A DNA stretch of 64,000 nt, taken from positions 744,001-808,000 of the forward strand of contig CAVUMR010000003.1 of assembly GCA_963742715.1 (NCBI GenBank). Direction: 5' to 3'. Under the pieces are notes generated by a model. That model saw nothing but the letters and a program-made list of their open reading frames with translations, was not told where the DNA came from and made no database searches. The DNA is from CAVUMR01 sp963742715. Its GTDB lineage: Bacteria; Actinomycetota; Actinomycetes; Mycobacteriales; Micromonosporaceae. The position numbers were made by a program, and so were the translations under genes. This document shows positions 25,203 through 34,410 of the stretch, piece by piece. Positions within the stretch are counted from its first letter, which is position 1. Each line of letters begins with the position of its first letter.

Positions 25203-27230
25203 ATGAATGAGGAGCACGTGCCAAGCCCGGCCACGGATACTGCACCCGCCGACGCGACCCGCGCGACCAGCCAACCGACCGACCGCACCGGCGCCGCACC
25301 GACGGCACCGGGCGGTTCCGGCCGGTGGCGCCGGCTGCGGTCACTCCTCGTCGCGGTGGCCGGCTGCTGGCTCGTCTCGTACGGCGCGGTCGCGCTGCAC
25401 GTCGGCTGGGTGCTGCCGGCGCTGATCCTGCTGGTGGCGGGTGCGGTGCTGACCAGCGGCGAGACGGTACTCGACCGGCTGGTCCTAGCCGGCGCGCTGC
25501 TGTTCGGGGTCACCTGCGGTGGCGCGCTGCTGCTGTCGGTCTGGCCGTGGCACCTCGCCCCGGTGGCGGTCGGCGGCACCGCGCTGACCGGGCTGACCGC
25601 GATCGCCGTGCTCACCGGCCGGCGACCCCGACTGCCCGGTCGGTTCCGGCTGGCCGACCTGCTGGTCGTCGCCGGCACGGTGGCCGGCGGGTTGTTCGTA
25701 CTCTGGCCGTTCCGGACCATGGACCTGGCCGACCGGATCTCGCTGATGGCGCCGAACGACGACTACGCGCGCCACTTCGTGATGTACGACGCGATCCAGA
25801 ACGCCGGCGGCTACCTGTTCCTCCGGTACGACGTGGCCGAGCCGTTCCTGACCCGCGGGTACGGGATGGTCAACTACCCGACCGGCTCGCACCTGGTCTT
25901 CGCGGTACTGGACAACTTCTTCCGGTCCCGCGCCGGCGGCAACACCGGACTGTCCTCGTTCGACCACTTCCTGTGGCTGAACGTGGCCGCGTTCATCGCC
26001 CTGATGGGCTGCGTGCTGTGGGCCGCGCGGTGGGTTTCCGGACCGGCCGCGAAGGGTTGGGCCGCGGTCGCCGCACTCGTACCGGTCGGCGCGTACCTGG
26101 TGCTCGGTGACCCGCTCGCCATCCTGGTACGCGGGTTCACCTCGGAGATCGCCGGACTGGCCATGCTCGCCGTGCTGTTCGCGGTCCTGGTCCGGCCGCT
26201 GTCCGACCGCCGCGAGCAGCTGTTGCTGATCGGCGCGCTACTCGTCGGGCTGTCGTACTCGTACTTCTTCCTGGTACCGCTGGCGCTGCTGGCCACCCTG
26301 TTCTGGTTCCTCGCGTACCGCCAGGTCACGCTGCGCAGCCCGCTGGTACTGGCCACCGCCGCGGTGACCGTGGCCGCGAGCGCGGTACCGATCTACCGCA
26401 ACGTCACCTACGTACCCCCGGACGTGCTGCTGCTGTTCGGCGGCTCGGTCATCGAGGTGAACCGGAAAGTGCTCGGCGCGCTGGTGCTGGTCGCGCTGGT
26501 GGCGCTGGTGCTGGTACGGCGCCAGAGCGACCCGGCCTGGCGCTGCGCACTGGGCGGCCTGCTCGGCGCGGTCGGCTTCGCGGCCGCGATCTGGGTGTAC
26601 CAGGAGGTCCGGCTCGGTGGCTCGACGTACTACTACGAGAAGTCGCTGCACCAACTCGAGGTGATCGCGGCGGTCTGCCTGGCTGCCCTCGCGCCGGCGC
26701 TGGCGCGGCTCACCACGCGGGCGACCGCCCGTTGGGTCGCGCCGGTAGCCGCGCTCGCCGTGGTGGCGACCGCGGTCGTCGGGCTCGGCGCGAAGACCAC
26801 GCTTGCCGGCTGGCCGGAGGAGGCGCAGAAGCCGCTGGGGAAGCAGCAGGTGGCGTTCCGGTACATCCGCGGCCTGACCGGACACTCGAGGGTCGGCGGG
26901 CTGACCCTGTTCGCGCTGAAGACCGCGTCGGAGCCGGCCGGCAAGGTGACGGTGGTACAGCTGTCCGGGCTGGGCAACAACTACGACGCCACGCTGTTCA
27001 CGACCGTCATCCAGCGCAACTACCGGCTCGGCTCCGGGGTCTACTCGTACATGGCCCCGTTCAAGGAGCCGCCGCGGGAGGCCGCGGACATCATCGAGTA
27101 CACCGAGCGCACCGGCATCCCGCTGCGGGTGATCACCAACAACCTGACGATGTACGTCGAGCTGAGCAACTGGGCCACGATCCACCCCGAGGACAAGCTC
27201 GAGGTCATCAACGTGTCCGGCCAGGCCTGA
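25203..27230 (+). CDS. Large polytopic membrane protein, paralogue 2
   Basis: 675-residue tandem paralogue of the preceding gene, with the same order of conserved blocks: LDRLVLAGALLFG, LLSVWPWHL, PNDDYARHFVMYDAIQNAGG, YPTGSHLVFAVLDNFF and VYQEVRLGGSTYYYEKSLHQ. The C-terminal soluble domain has GLGNNYDATLFTTVIQRNYRLG, where the partner has NYLSSMYLSALERNYG. The conserved Asp-Asp/His loop after the fourth or fifth helix is the best candidate for an active site. The cytoplasmic N-terminus is Ala/Thr/Pro-rich. The pair lies just downstream of the mqn genes. No function can be assigned. Confidence 0.7.
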   Translation: MNEEHVPSPATDTAPADATRATSQPTDRTGAAPTAPGGSGRWRRLRSLLVAVAGCWLVSYGAVALHVGWVLPALILLVAGAVLTSGETVLDRLVLAGALLFGVTCGGALLLSVWPWHLAPVAVGGTALTGLTAIAVLTGRRPRLPGRFRLADLLVVAGTVAGGLFVLWPFRTMDLADRISLMAPNDDYARHFVMYDAIQNAGGYLFLRYDVAEPFLTRGYGMVNYPTGSHLVFAVLDNFFRSRAGGNTGLSSFDHFLWLNVAAFIALMGCVLWAARWVSGPAAKGWAAVAALVPVGAYLVLGDPLAILVRGFTSEIAGLAMLAVLFAVLVRPLSDRREQLLLIGALLVGLSYSYFFLVPLALLATLFWFLAYRQVTLRSPLVLATAAVTVAASAVPIYRNVTYVPPDVLLLFGGSVIEVNRKVLGALVLVALVALVLVRRQSDPAWRCALGGLLGAVGFAAAIWVYQEVRLGGSTYYYEKSLHQLEVIAAVCLAALAPALARLTTRATARWVAPVAALAVVATAVVGLGAKTTLAGWPEEAQKPLGKQQVAFRYIRGLTGHSRVGGLTLFALKTASEPAGKVTVVQLSGLGNNYDATLFTTVIQRNYRLGSGVYSYMAPFKEPPREAADIIEYTERTGIPLRVITNNLTMYVELSNWATIHPEDKLEVINVSGQA

Positions 27231-27265
27231 CGGCCTTTTCGCTGACGCGCCGCCCGCCGGGAGCC

Positions 27266-27300
27266 GGCGGACGGCGGACGGCGGACGGCGGACGGCGGAC
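27266..27300. repeat. 7-bp tandem repeat (ggcggac), five copies
   Basis: Five exact copies of ggcggac plus a partial copy lie in the short gap between the second membrane protein and the convergent cold-shock gene. A 7-base period would shift frame, which fits a non-coding location. Confidence 0.85.
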
Positions 27301-27319
27301 GGCGACGATCAGCGTCCCG

Positions 27320-27706
27320 TCAGTTCTCCAGCTCGCGGGCGACCGCGTGCACCACCTCGGCGACCTTCCGGCCGACCTTGCGATCGGGGTACCGGCCGCG
27401 GCGCAGGTCAGGCTGCACCTTCACCTCGAGCACCTTGATCATGTCCTCGATCAGGCCGTGCAGCTCGTCCGGCGGCCGGCGGCGCAGCTCGGTCAGCGAC
27501 TGCGGCGATTCGAGCAGGCGAACCGACAGCGCCTGGTTGCCCCGGCGGCTCTCCACCACCCCGAACTCGACCTTCTGCCCCGGCTTGAGCAGCTCGACGC
27601 CGCTCGGCAACGCGGCCTTGTGCACGAACACGTCGCCGCCGTCGTCCCGGGTCAGGAACCCGAAACCCTTCTCAGCGTCGTACCACTTGACTCGGCCGGT
27701 GGGCAC
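27320..27706 (-). CDS. Long cold-shock domain protein
   Basis: 128-residue protein with an N-terminal cold-shock (OB-fold) domain (about 1-68) carrying RNP1 (KGFGFLTR) and RNP2 (VFVHKAAL). The extra C-terminal helical region of 60 residues (ELHGLIEDMIKVLEVKVQPDL) is typical of the long actinobacterial Csp type and absent from classical CspA. It probably binds single-stranded RNA or DNA. It starts with ATG-encoded MPTGRVKWYD. It is convergent with the membrane-protein pair and is not in an operon with cspA at 54.1 kb. Confidence 0.85.
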   Translation of the reverse strand: MPTGRVKWYDAEKGFGFLTRDDGGDVFVHKAALPSGVELLKPGQKVEFGVVESRRGNQALSVRLLESPQSLTELRRRPPDELHGLIEDMIKVLEVKVQPDLRRGRYPDRKVGRKVAEVVHAVARELEN

Positions 27707-27897
27707 TGCAGACCTCGAATCGCTTCTTGCGGACAGTGAAGGGCAGCCATCCGCTGCCCTGGCACAAGGCTAGCCATTCCACGGTGTTCAGACCATCGGG
27801 ATGCCGGTCACGCCCGTTCCGATTGCGAATCGGCACTCCCTGAGGTACGGCGACCACCGGGAGAAGCGTCACCTCGCGTGATCGTGCGTCAACCGGA

Positions 27898-29328
27898 TCA
27901 CCGGTACCGGTCAGGCTCGGCCAGCAGCTCGTTCATCGCGCCGGAGCGGAAACCGCGCGGGTCCAGCCGTACCGCCGGGAATCCGTCGACCGCGGCGAGC
28001 AGCTCCGGTCTGGCGGCGACCGCGTCGATCAGGTCCGGGTCGACCTCGACCCGGGCGCCGTCCTCGCCGAGATCGCGCACCCGCAGGTTGCGCACCGGAA
28101 TGCCGGCCGCGTGCAGCGTGGTACGGAGGGTCGCCTCCGCGCGCTCCACCCGGGCCAGTCGCGCCGGGCTGATCCGCACGCCGTACGCGATGCGGCTGGA
28201 CAGACAGGCCGCGGCCGGCTTGTCCCAGGCGGACAGTCCCCACTCCCGGGCGGTCCGCCGGATCTGCGCCTTGGTCAGCCCGGCATCCCGCAACGGCGTG
28301 ACCGCACCGCGTTCGGCCGCCGCCCGGATGCCCGGCCGGAACCCGGCGATGGCGTCGTCGGCGTTGGTACCGGTGGCCACGTGCGCGATGTCCAGTCGGG
28401 CCGCCAGCGGGCCGAGGGTGTCGAGCAGCTCCGCCTTGCAGAAGTAGCACCGGTCGCCGGCGTTGGCCCGGTAGCCGTCCCGCGACAGCTCGTCGGTCGT
28501 CTCGGTAACGTGTTGGACGCCCAGCTCCGCGGCGATCCGGGCGGCCGCGTCGAGCTCGGCGGCCGCCAGGCTCGGAGACACCGCGGTGGCCGCGACGACA
28601 TGCTCCGACCCGAGCGCGCGTACCGCCGCGGCCAGCAGAAACGCCGAGTCGATCCCGCCGGAGAAGGCGACCATCAGGCTGCTGTACCCGCGCAGCGCCG
28701 CGTCCAGGTCGGCGAGTCGACCGGGCCGGAGGTACTCGTCGAGCCAGTCCGGAAAGCGCGTCAGGTCGTCGAGGACCTCATCCGCGTCCGCGAGCGCGTC
28801 CGCGTCGCACGGGCCGGTGGTCACGCCGACGCTCGTCACGCCGGCGGCCCGAGCTGCCGCGATGTCAGCGGTGTGGTCCCCCACGTACACCCGCGCCTGG
28901 TGTTCCCGCAGTGCGGCGGCCTTGCCGTCCGCCCAGGCCAGGCCCACCAACTCGTCGGGGGCGAGCCCGACATGGTCGAGGTGCAGGCGGGCCAGCCGCG
29001 GATGCTTCGCGGTGATCACCACCACCCGACCGCCCTGCCGGTGTACCGCGTCGATCGCCTCGGCCGCACCCGGCAGCGGCGCGGACGGCTCGATCGCGTG
29101 CTCCGGGTACAGCTCCCGGTACCGGGCGACCATCGGTGCCACCTGCTCGGCCGGGTACCACCGGGCCAGCTCGGTCTCCAGCGGCGGGCCGAGCCGTCCG
29201 ACCGCCGCGTCGACGTCGATCTCCACCCCGGTCTCGGCGACCAGCATCCGGTACGTGGCCGCGATCCCCGGCCGCGTGTCCAGCAACGTCATGTCGAGGT
29301 CGAAGCCGACGGTGAACGGGGTAGCCAT
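27898..29328 (-). CDS. larE: HAD phosphatase-LarE sulfur transferase fusion
   Basis: 476-residue two-domain protein. Residues 1-200 are a HAD-superfamily phosphatase of the phosphoglycolate-phosphatase type: D10-L-D12 nucleophile motif, VVITAKHP (motif II/III), VGDHTADIAAAR (motif IV). Residues about 205-476 are an ATP pyrophosphatase of the LarE family: PP-loop FSGGIDSAF (223-228), RCYFCK (C294, C297), ATGTNADD and AACLSSRI (C375). LarE sulfurises pyridinium adenine dinucleotide carboxylate while building the nickel-pincer nucleotide of lactate racemase-type enzymes. The three cysteines suggest the [4Fe-4S] form rather than the single-Cys sacrificial form. No larA, larB or larC is in this window. 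The HAD partner's substrate is unknown. Confidence 0.85.
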   Translation of the reverse strand: MATPFTVGFDLDMTLLDTRPGIAATYRMLVAETGVEIDVDAAVGRLGPPLETELARWYPAEQVAPMVARYRELYPEHAIEPSAPLPGAAEAIDAVHRQGGRVVVITAKHPRLARLHLDHVGLAPDELVGLAWADGKAAALREHQARVYVGDHTADIAAARAAGVTSVGVTTGPCDADALADADEVLDDLTRFPDWLDEYLRPGRLADLDAALRGYSSLMVAFSGGIDSAFLLAAAVRALGSEHVVAATAVSPSLAAAELDAAARIAAELGVQHVTETTDELSRDGYRANAGDRCYFCKAELLDTLGPLAARLDIAHVATGTNADDAIAGFRPGIRAAAERGAVTPLRDAGLTKAQIRRTAREWGLSAWDKPAAACLSSRIAYGVRISPARLARVERAEATLRTTLHAAGIPVRNLRVRDLGEDGARVEVDPDLIDAVAARPELLAAVDGFPAVRLDPRGFRSGAMNELLAEPDRYR

Positions 29329-29394
29329 GGCCGCCAGCCTATGTCGTGGCCCGTGACCGGCTCTCTTGTCGTACCCGCTGGTTAGCCTCTCGGC

Positions 29395-29757
29395 ATGCAG
29401 AGCGGAGCCAAGGACGTGGATGGGTACCTGGCCGAGGTGCCGGAGGATCGGCGCGAGGTGCTGACCGCGCTGCGCGACTCGTGCCGGGAGCTGCTTCCCG
29501 GCTTCGAGGAGTCGATGCAGTACGGGATGCCGACGTATCTGCGCGACGGCGTGAGCGAGGTCGCCTGGGCCAGCCAGAAGCAGTACATCTCGCTGTACAT
29601 GGTGCGCAAGGACGTGCTGGAGCAGTACCGCGACCAGCTGGCCGGGCTGAGCGTCGGCAAGGGCTGCATCCGGTACCGCCGGGCGGCCCAGATGGACCTG
29701 AACCTGGTGCGCTCGATGCTCACCACCACGGCCACCACCCGCGGCGAGATCTGCTAG
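29395..29757 (+). CDS. DUF1801 / YdhG-like protein
   Basis: Small cytosolic protein of 120 residues with a DUF1801 (YdhG-type) fold. Conserved features are ELLPGFEESMQYGMPTYLRDG, KQYISLYMVRKD and GKGCIRYRRA. ATG at 29395 is the first in-frame start and no upstream alternative exists. It is divergent from the HAD-LarE gene, with about 66 bases between starts. The family has a iron-chaperone-like (frataxin-like) fold in some members, but the function here is unknown. Confidence 0.75.
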   Translation: MQSGAKDVDGYLAEVPEDRREVLTALRDSCRELLPGFEESMQYGMPTYLRDGVSEVAWASQKQYISLYMVRKDVLEQYRDQLAGLSVGKGCIRYRRAAQMDLNLVRSMLTTTATTRGEIC

Positions 29758-29813
29758 CGGCCAGTGTCGGCCGCCTCAGCCCGTTACGGCGACCAGGTCA
29801 GTGCCCGGGAGGG

Positions 29814-31451
29814 CTAAGCGTGGGCGGCTTCGGAGAGGCCGAGTTCGGTGATGGACACCTCGCGCATCTCGACCTTGCGGATCTTTCCGGTGATCGTCAT
29901 CGGGAACGCGTCGACGATCTTGACGTACCGCGGGATCTTGTAGTGCGCGAGCTTGCCGGTACAGAACTCCCGTAGCGCATCGGCGGTCAGCGCCGGTGCG
30001 CCGTCCCGCAGCTTCACCCACGCCATCAGCTCCTCGCCGAACTTGTCGTCCGGTACGCCGATGACCTGCGCGTCCACGATGTCCGGGTGGGAGTACAGGA
30101 ACTCCTCGATCTCGCGCGGATAGATGTTCTCCCCGCCGCGGATGACCATGTCCTTGATCCGCCCGACGATGTTCACGTAGTCCGCGGAGTCCATCACCGC
30201 GAGATCGCCGGTGTGCATCCAGCGGGCCGCGTCGATCGAGTCGGCCGTCTTCTCCGGCATCTCCCAGTAGCCGAGCATCACGCTGTACCCCCTGGTGCAC
30301 AGCTCCCCCGGCTCGCCCCGCGGGGTCACCAGCCCGGTGGCCGGGTCGACGATCTTGACCTCAAGATGCGGGTGTACCTGGCCGACCGTGGACACCCGGC
30401 GCTCCAGGTCGTCGTCGGCGAGGGTCTGGGTCGACACCGGCGAGGTCTCGGTCATGCCGTAGCAGATCGTCACCTCGGCCATGCCCATCTCGTCGATCAC
30501 CCGCTTCATCACCTCGACCGGGCACGGCGAGCCAGCCATCACCCCGGTACGCAGGGACGACAGGTCGAAGCCGGCGAAGTCCGGATCGTTCAGCTCGGCG
30601 ATGAACATCGTCGGTACGCCGTACAGCGCCGTACACCGCTCCTGCTCGACCGCGCGCAACGTGGCCTTCGGGTCGAAGCCGGGCGCGGGGATGACCGTGC
30701 AGGCGCCGTGGCTGGTGGCGCCGAGGTTGCCCATCACCATGCCGAAGCAGTGGTAGAACGGCACCGGCAGGCAGACCCGGTCCTGCTCGGTCCAGCGCTG
30801 GCCCTCTCCCACGAAGTACCCGTTGTTGAGGATGTTGTGGTGGGACAGCGTGGCGCCCTTGGGAAATCCGGTGGTACCGGACGTGTACTGGATGTTGATC
30901 GGGTCGTCGAAGCTCAGCGTGGCTTCCCGCTCGGCCAGCGCCTCATCGGTGATCCCGGTGCCGCGCGCGGCCAACTCGTCCCAGTCACCGGTGCCGATGT
31001 AGACGATCTCGCGCAGGTCCGGGCAGTCGTCGCGGACCTCGTCGATCATGCCGCGGTAGTCGGAGGTCTTGAAGCTCTGCGCGGAGATCAGCGTCCGGAT
31101 CCCGGCCTGCTTGAGCACGTACGCCAGCTCGTGCGTCCGGTACGCCGGGTTGATGTTGACGAGCACCGCGCCGACGCGGGCGGTCGCGTACTGCACGAGC
31201 GTCCACTCAGGCAGGTTCGGCGCCCAGATGCCGACCCGTTCGCCCTTGGTCACGCCGTACCCGAGCAGGCCCCGGGCCAGCCACGCCACGTCCCCGGTGA
31301 ACTCGCGGTACGTCCAGCGGCGGCCCGACGGTACGTCCACCATCGCTTCGCGGTCCGGGAATCGCGCGGCGATACGGGCGAGGTTCTGGCCGATCGTGTC
31401 GCCGAGCAGGGGGATGGTCGAAGTGCCGCTGGCGTACGACGGAGCAGTCAT
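29814..31451 (-). CDS. AMP-binding acyl-CoA synthetase
   Basis: Adenylate-forming enzyme of 545 residues, most similar to medium/long-chain fatty-acyl-CoA ligases. The P-loop IQYTSGTTGFPKGATLSHHN, the A5 motif YGMTETSP, A7 HTGDLAVMD and A10 GKIRKVEMRE with the catalytic Lys are all intact. RGGENIYPREIEEFL is the A8 hinge. ATG 31451 begins the family-like region (MTAPSYASGT); the frame stays open to 31553 but without similarity. It probably activates a fatty or other carboxylic acid with ATP and CoA. It is a single gene without a thioesterase or dehydrogenase beside it, so the physiological substrate stays open. Confidence 0.88.
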   Translation of the reverse strand: MTAPSYASGTSTIPLLGDTIGQNLARIAARFPDREAMVDVPSGRRWTYREFTGDVAWLARGLLGYGVTKGERVGIWAPNLPEWTLVQYATARVGAVLVNINPAYRTHELAYVLKQAGIRTLISAQSFKTSDYRGMIDEVRDDCPDLREIVYIGTGDWDELAARGTGITDEALAEREATLSFDDPINIQYTSGTTGFPKGATLSHHNILNNGYFVGEGQRWTEQDRVCLPVPFYHCFGMVMGNLGATSHGACTVIPAPGFDPKATLRAVEQERCTALYGVPTMFIAELNDPDFAGFDLSSLRTGVMAGSPCPVEVMKRVIDEMGMAEVTICYGMTETSPVSTQTLADDDLERRVSTVGQVHPHLEVKIVDPATGLVTPRGEPGELCTRGYSVMLGYWEMPEKTADSIDAARWMHTGDLAVMDSADYVNIVGRIKDMVIRGGENIYPREIEEFLYSHPDIVDAQVIGVPDDKFGEELMAWVKLRDGAPALTADALREFCTGKLAHYKIPRYVKIVDAFPMTITGKIRKVEMREVSITELGLSEAAHA

Positions 31452-31536
31452 GCCGGGCCTCCCGGGGTGTGACGCAAGAACCGCGCCTACCCCGCATCCT
31501 CCCCCGGATCCCCGGGTGAGGCGAACAATCGTGCGA

Positions 31537-31565
31537 CCGCCGCCGCCAGGCACTGGCGACGGCGG
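31537..31565 (-). terminator. 13-bp hairpin downstream of a small gene
   Basis: Inverted repeat with one mismatch (31537-31549 with 31553-31565), loop of three bases, 22 bases after the stop of the 83-residue gene. It separates that gene from the acyl-CoA ligase on the same strand. Confidence 0.6.
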
Positions 31566-31586
31566 TGGATGCGAGCTGGTAGCTGA

Positions 31587-31838
31587 CTATTCGTTCCCGG
31601 CCGGCACCTCGGAGGGGTGCTCATACAGCACCTCGCCGAGCGGCAGCGGGAACGACATGTCCTCACCGAACGGCGACGCGCCGCCGGCCCGGTCGAACAG
31701 GAACTCGGTCACCGGCAGGCGACCCTCCTTGACCACGGTCACCTTGCGGCCGGATCCGTCCTGGAAGGACCGGACGTCCTGCTCCGCGGGCTGCTCGTCG
31801 GGCCCGGGCGTCTCGTCGGGCGTGGTACGCAGGGCCAT
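31587..31838 (-). CDS. Small conserved acidic protein
   Basis: 83-residue protein of unknown function. The first 30 residues are acidic and Pro-rich; the core reads SGRKVTVVKEGRLPVTEFLF and ends with a Pro/Glu-rich stretch. ATG 31838 follows GGGAGG with 9 bases between, which fixes the start. It resembles small uncharacterised actinobacterial proteins found upstream of metabolic genes. It is divergent from the helicase-associated gene and is followed by a hairpin. Confidence 0.6.
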   Translation of the reverse strand: MALRTTPDETPGPDEQPAEQDVRSFQDGSGRKVTVVKEGRLPVTEFLFDRAGGASPFGEDMSFPLPLGEVLYEHPSEVPAGNE

Positions 31839-32002
31839 CTGGCGATCCTCCCTGTCCGTAATCCGTGTCAGTGTGGCACACGTCCGTGATCGACCAGCCG
31901 CCGAGGGAACGACCGCGGACCGCCGTCCGGGGGCCCCGCCCGGGGGGCGGCCTGGGGCAGGGGCCGACCAGTTCCCCGGATACCCATTAGCGTTGGACAA
32001 CG

Positions 32003-34345
32003 ATGAGCACAAGCCTGGCCGATCACCTCCGCGCGCTCCCGGACGAGGCGCTGCGCGCCCTCCTGCACGACCGCCCCGACCTCGCGGTACCGGTGCCGGC
32101 GGACTTCTCCGCGCTCGCCACCCGGTCCCAGTCCCGGTTGTCGGTGGCCCGCGCGCTGGAGGGGCTGGACCAGTTCACCCTGGAGATCATCGACGCCCTC
32201 CGGCTCGCGCCGACCCTGCCCGAGCCCGACGGCGACCAGGGCGCCGGCCACGCCGAGGGCGGGACCGCCGGCACCTCGCTCGCCGCGGTGCTCGCGCTGC
32301 TGCCCGATGGTGTACCGGTCGACCTGGTGCACGCCGCGGTGGACCGGCTGCGGCAGCTGGCCCTGGTGCACGGCCCGGACACCGCGCTGCACGTCCTGGC
32401 CACGGTCGCCGACCTGTGCCCGCCGTACCTGGCCGGGCTCGGCCGTCCCGCCGCCGAGCTGGACGGCGCCGCCGCGGCACTGGTCGCGGATCCCGCCGCG
32501 GTACGCAAGATCCTGGTGGAGGCGTCGCCGGAGGCGCAGGCCGTACTCGACCGGCTCGCCGCCGGACCCCCGGTCGGTACGGTGCGCGACGCCCGCCGGC
32601 CGGCCACTCCCGAGGACGCGGACACCCCGGTGCGCTGGCTGCTGGCGCACCGGCTGCTGGTACCGATCGGGGACGACACCGTCGAGCTGCCGCGGGAGAT
32701 CGGGCTGCTGCTCCGCCGGGACAACGGACCGCTCGGGGAGCTGCACCCGTACCCGCCCATCGTGGAGCCGCCGCTGCGGGATCCGGCGGCTGCCGACTCG
32801 GCCGGCGCCGGCCAGGCGCTGGAGACGGTACGGCTGGTCGAGGCGCTGCTGGAGGCCCTCGGCGCGGATCCGGCCGGGGTGTTGCGCGGCGGCGGCCTGG
32901 GCATCCGGGAACTGCGCCGGCTGGCCCGTACCGTCGACGTCGCCGAGTCCACCGCGGCGCTGCTGCTCGAGATCGCGTATGCCGCGGAGCTGCTGGACGA
33001 CAACGGCGAAGCGGTACCGGAGTGGCTTCCCACCCACGGGTACGACCGGTGGCGGGCTGCCCCGCTGGCGGAGCGGTGGCTGCTGCTGGTGGAGACGTGG
33101 CTGCGGATGCAGCGCCAGCCCGGTCTGGTCGGACAGCGGATCGACCGGGACAAGTTGATCAACGCACTGTCCCCGGACGGGTCCCGGCAGTCCGCCCCCG
33201 GGCTCCGGCGCGCCACCCTGTCGCAGATCGCCGACCTGCCGCTGGGCTCCACTGTGCGGGTCGAGGACGTGGTGGCGCTGCTGGCCTGGTACGCACCGCG
33301 GCGTGGCGGCCGGGCCCGGGACGACACCGCCCGGTGGACGCTGGAGGAGGCCGCGGCGCTCGGGCTCACCGGACTCGGCGCGTTCACCTCGTTCGGCCGG
33401 ATGCTGCTCGACGGCGCGCGGGACGAGGCGATCGCCCGGCTCGACGCGCTGCTCCCGCCGCCGGTCGACCATCTGCTGCTCCAGGCCGACCTGACCGCGG
33501 TGGTGCCCGGACCGCCGGAGCCGACGTTGGCGGCCGAGCTCGCGCTGGTCGCCGAGCCCGAATCGGCCGGCGCGGCCGCGGTGTTCCGGATAACCCCGGC
33601 GACGGTACGCAACGCGCTGGATGCCGGCATGAGCGCGGACGACCTGCACGGACTGTTCCTGCGCCGGTCCCGTACCCCCGTGCCGCAGGCACTGACGTAC
33701 CTGGTCAATGACGTGGCGCGCCGGCACGGCGGATTGCGGGCCGGCACCTGTGGGGCGTACCTGCGCAGCGACGACGAGGCCCTGCTGTCCGAGCTGGTGG
33801 CCGATCGGCGGCTGTCCGGGCTCGGGTTGCGGCGGATCGCGCCGACCGTGGTACTGAGCCCGCTCGGCATGCACCGGCTGCTGGACACGCTGCGGGACAC
33901 CGGGTACGCGCCGATGCCCGAGGACGGCTCGGGCGCGGTGGTACTGCACCGGCCGGACGTACGGCGGTCGGTCGCGCGTACCGGGGTGCGCCCGCCGGCC
34001 GACGACTCGTCCGCGCTGGACGACGTCCGGTCACCGGACCGGCTGGCCGCCGCCGTGGCCAGCATCCGTCGCGGCGACAGCGCGGCACGGGCGGCCCGGC
34101 GAGCGCCGGTGACCACCACCAGCACCCGCCCGTCCAGTTCCCAGGCGCTCGGCGTGCTGCAACAGGCGGTACAGGGCCGGCAGCAGGTGTGGGTGGGGTA
34201 CGTCGACGCGCACGGCTCGACCGCGGCCCGGCTGGTACGCCCGATCTCGATCGGCGCCGGCTACCTGCGCGCCGAGGACGAGCGCACCGAGACGCTGCAC
34301 ACGTTCGCGCTGCACCGCATCACGTCCGCGCAGCTCGCGGACTGA
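32003..34345 (+). CDS. Helicase-associated (XPB/Ssl2 partner-like) protein
   Basis: 780-residue protein with a helicase-C-terminal-associated XPB/Ssl2-like domain (Helicase_C_3, roughly residues 455-580) and a WYL-like C-terminal segment (QQVWVGYVDAHG). N-terminally it has long winged-helix repeats typical of this family (LADHLRALPDEALRALLHDRPDLA). It contains no Walker motifs. Family members usually sit beside the bacterial XPB helicase gene, here 1.9 kb downstream, and the two are believed to act in DNA repair or transcription-coupled processes. A TAGCGT -10-like hexamer ends 9 bases before the ATG, which implies a leaderless mRNA. Confidence 0.82.
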   Translation: MSTSLADHLRALPDEALRALLHDRPDLAVPVPADFSALATRSQSRLSVARALEGLDQFTLEIIDALRLAPTLPEPDGDQGAGHAEGGTAGTSLAAVLALLPDGVPVDLVHAAVDRLRQLALVHGPDTALHVLATVADLCPPYLAGLGRPAAELDGAAAALVADPAAVRKILVEASPEAQAVLDRLAAGPPVGTVRDARRPATPEDADTPVRWLLAHRLLVPIGDDTVELPREIGLLLRRDNGPLGELHPYPPIVEPPLRDPAAADSAGAGQALETVRLVEALLEALGADPAGVLRGGGLGIRELRRLARTVDVAESTAALLLEIAYAAELLDDNGEAVPEWLPTHGYDRWRAAPLAERWLLLVETWLRMQRQPGLVGQRIDRDKLINALSPDGSRQSAPGLRRATLSQIADLPLGSTVRVEDVVALLAWYAPRRGGRARDDTARWTLEEAAALGLTGLGAFTSFGRMLLDGARDEAIARLDALLPPPVDHLLLQADLTAVVPGPPEPTLAAELALVAEPESAGAAAVFRITPATVRNALDAGMSADDLHGLFLRRSRTPVPQALTYLVNDVARRHGGLRAGTCGAYLRSDDEALLSELVADRRLSGLGLRRIAPTVVLSPLGMHRLLDTLRDTGYAPMPEDGSGAVVLHRPDVRRSVARTGVRPPADDSSALDDVRSPDRLAAAVASIRRGDSAARAARRAPVTTTSTRPSSSQALGVLQQAVQGRQQVWVGYVDAHGSTAARLVRPISIGAGYLRAEDERTETLHTFALHRITSAQLAD

Positions 34346-34350
34346 CCGTC

Positions 34351-34410
34351 ACTCGTCGAGCCGTCGCTCGTCGAGCCGTCACTCGTCGAGCGGTCGCTCG
34401 TCGAGCCGTC
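34351..34410. repeat. 15-bp tandem repeat, four copies
   Basis: Four units of actcgtcgagccgtc or gctcgtcgagccgtc (two copies of a 30-base pair of units, one mismatch) fill the gap between the helicase-associated gene and the convergent membrane-protein gene. The repeat runs into the last codons and stop of the latter. Confidence 0.85.
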
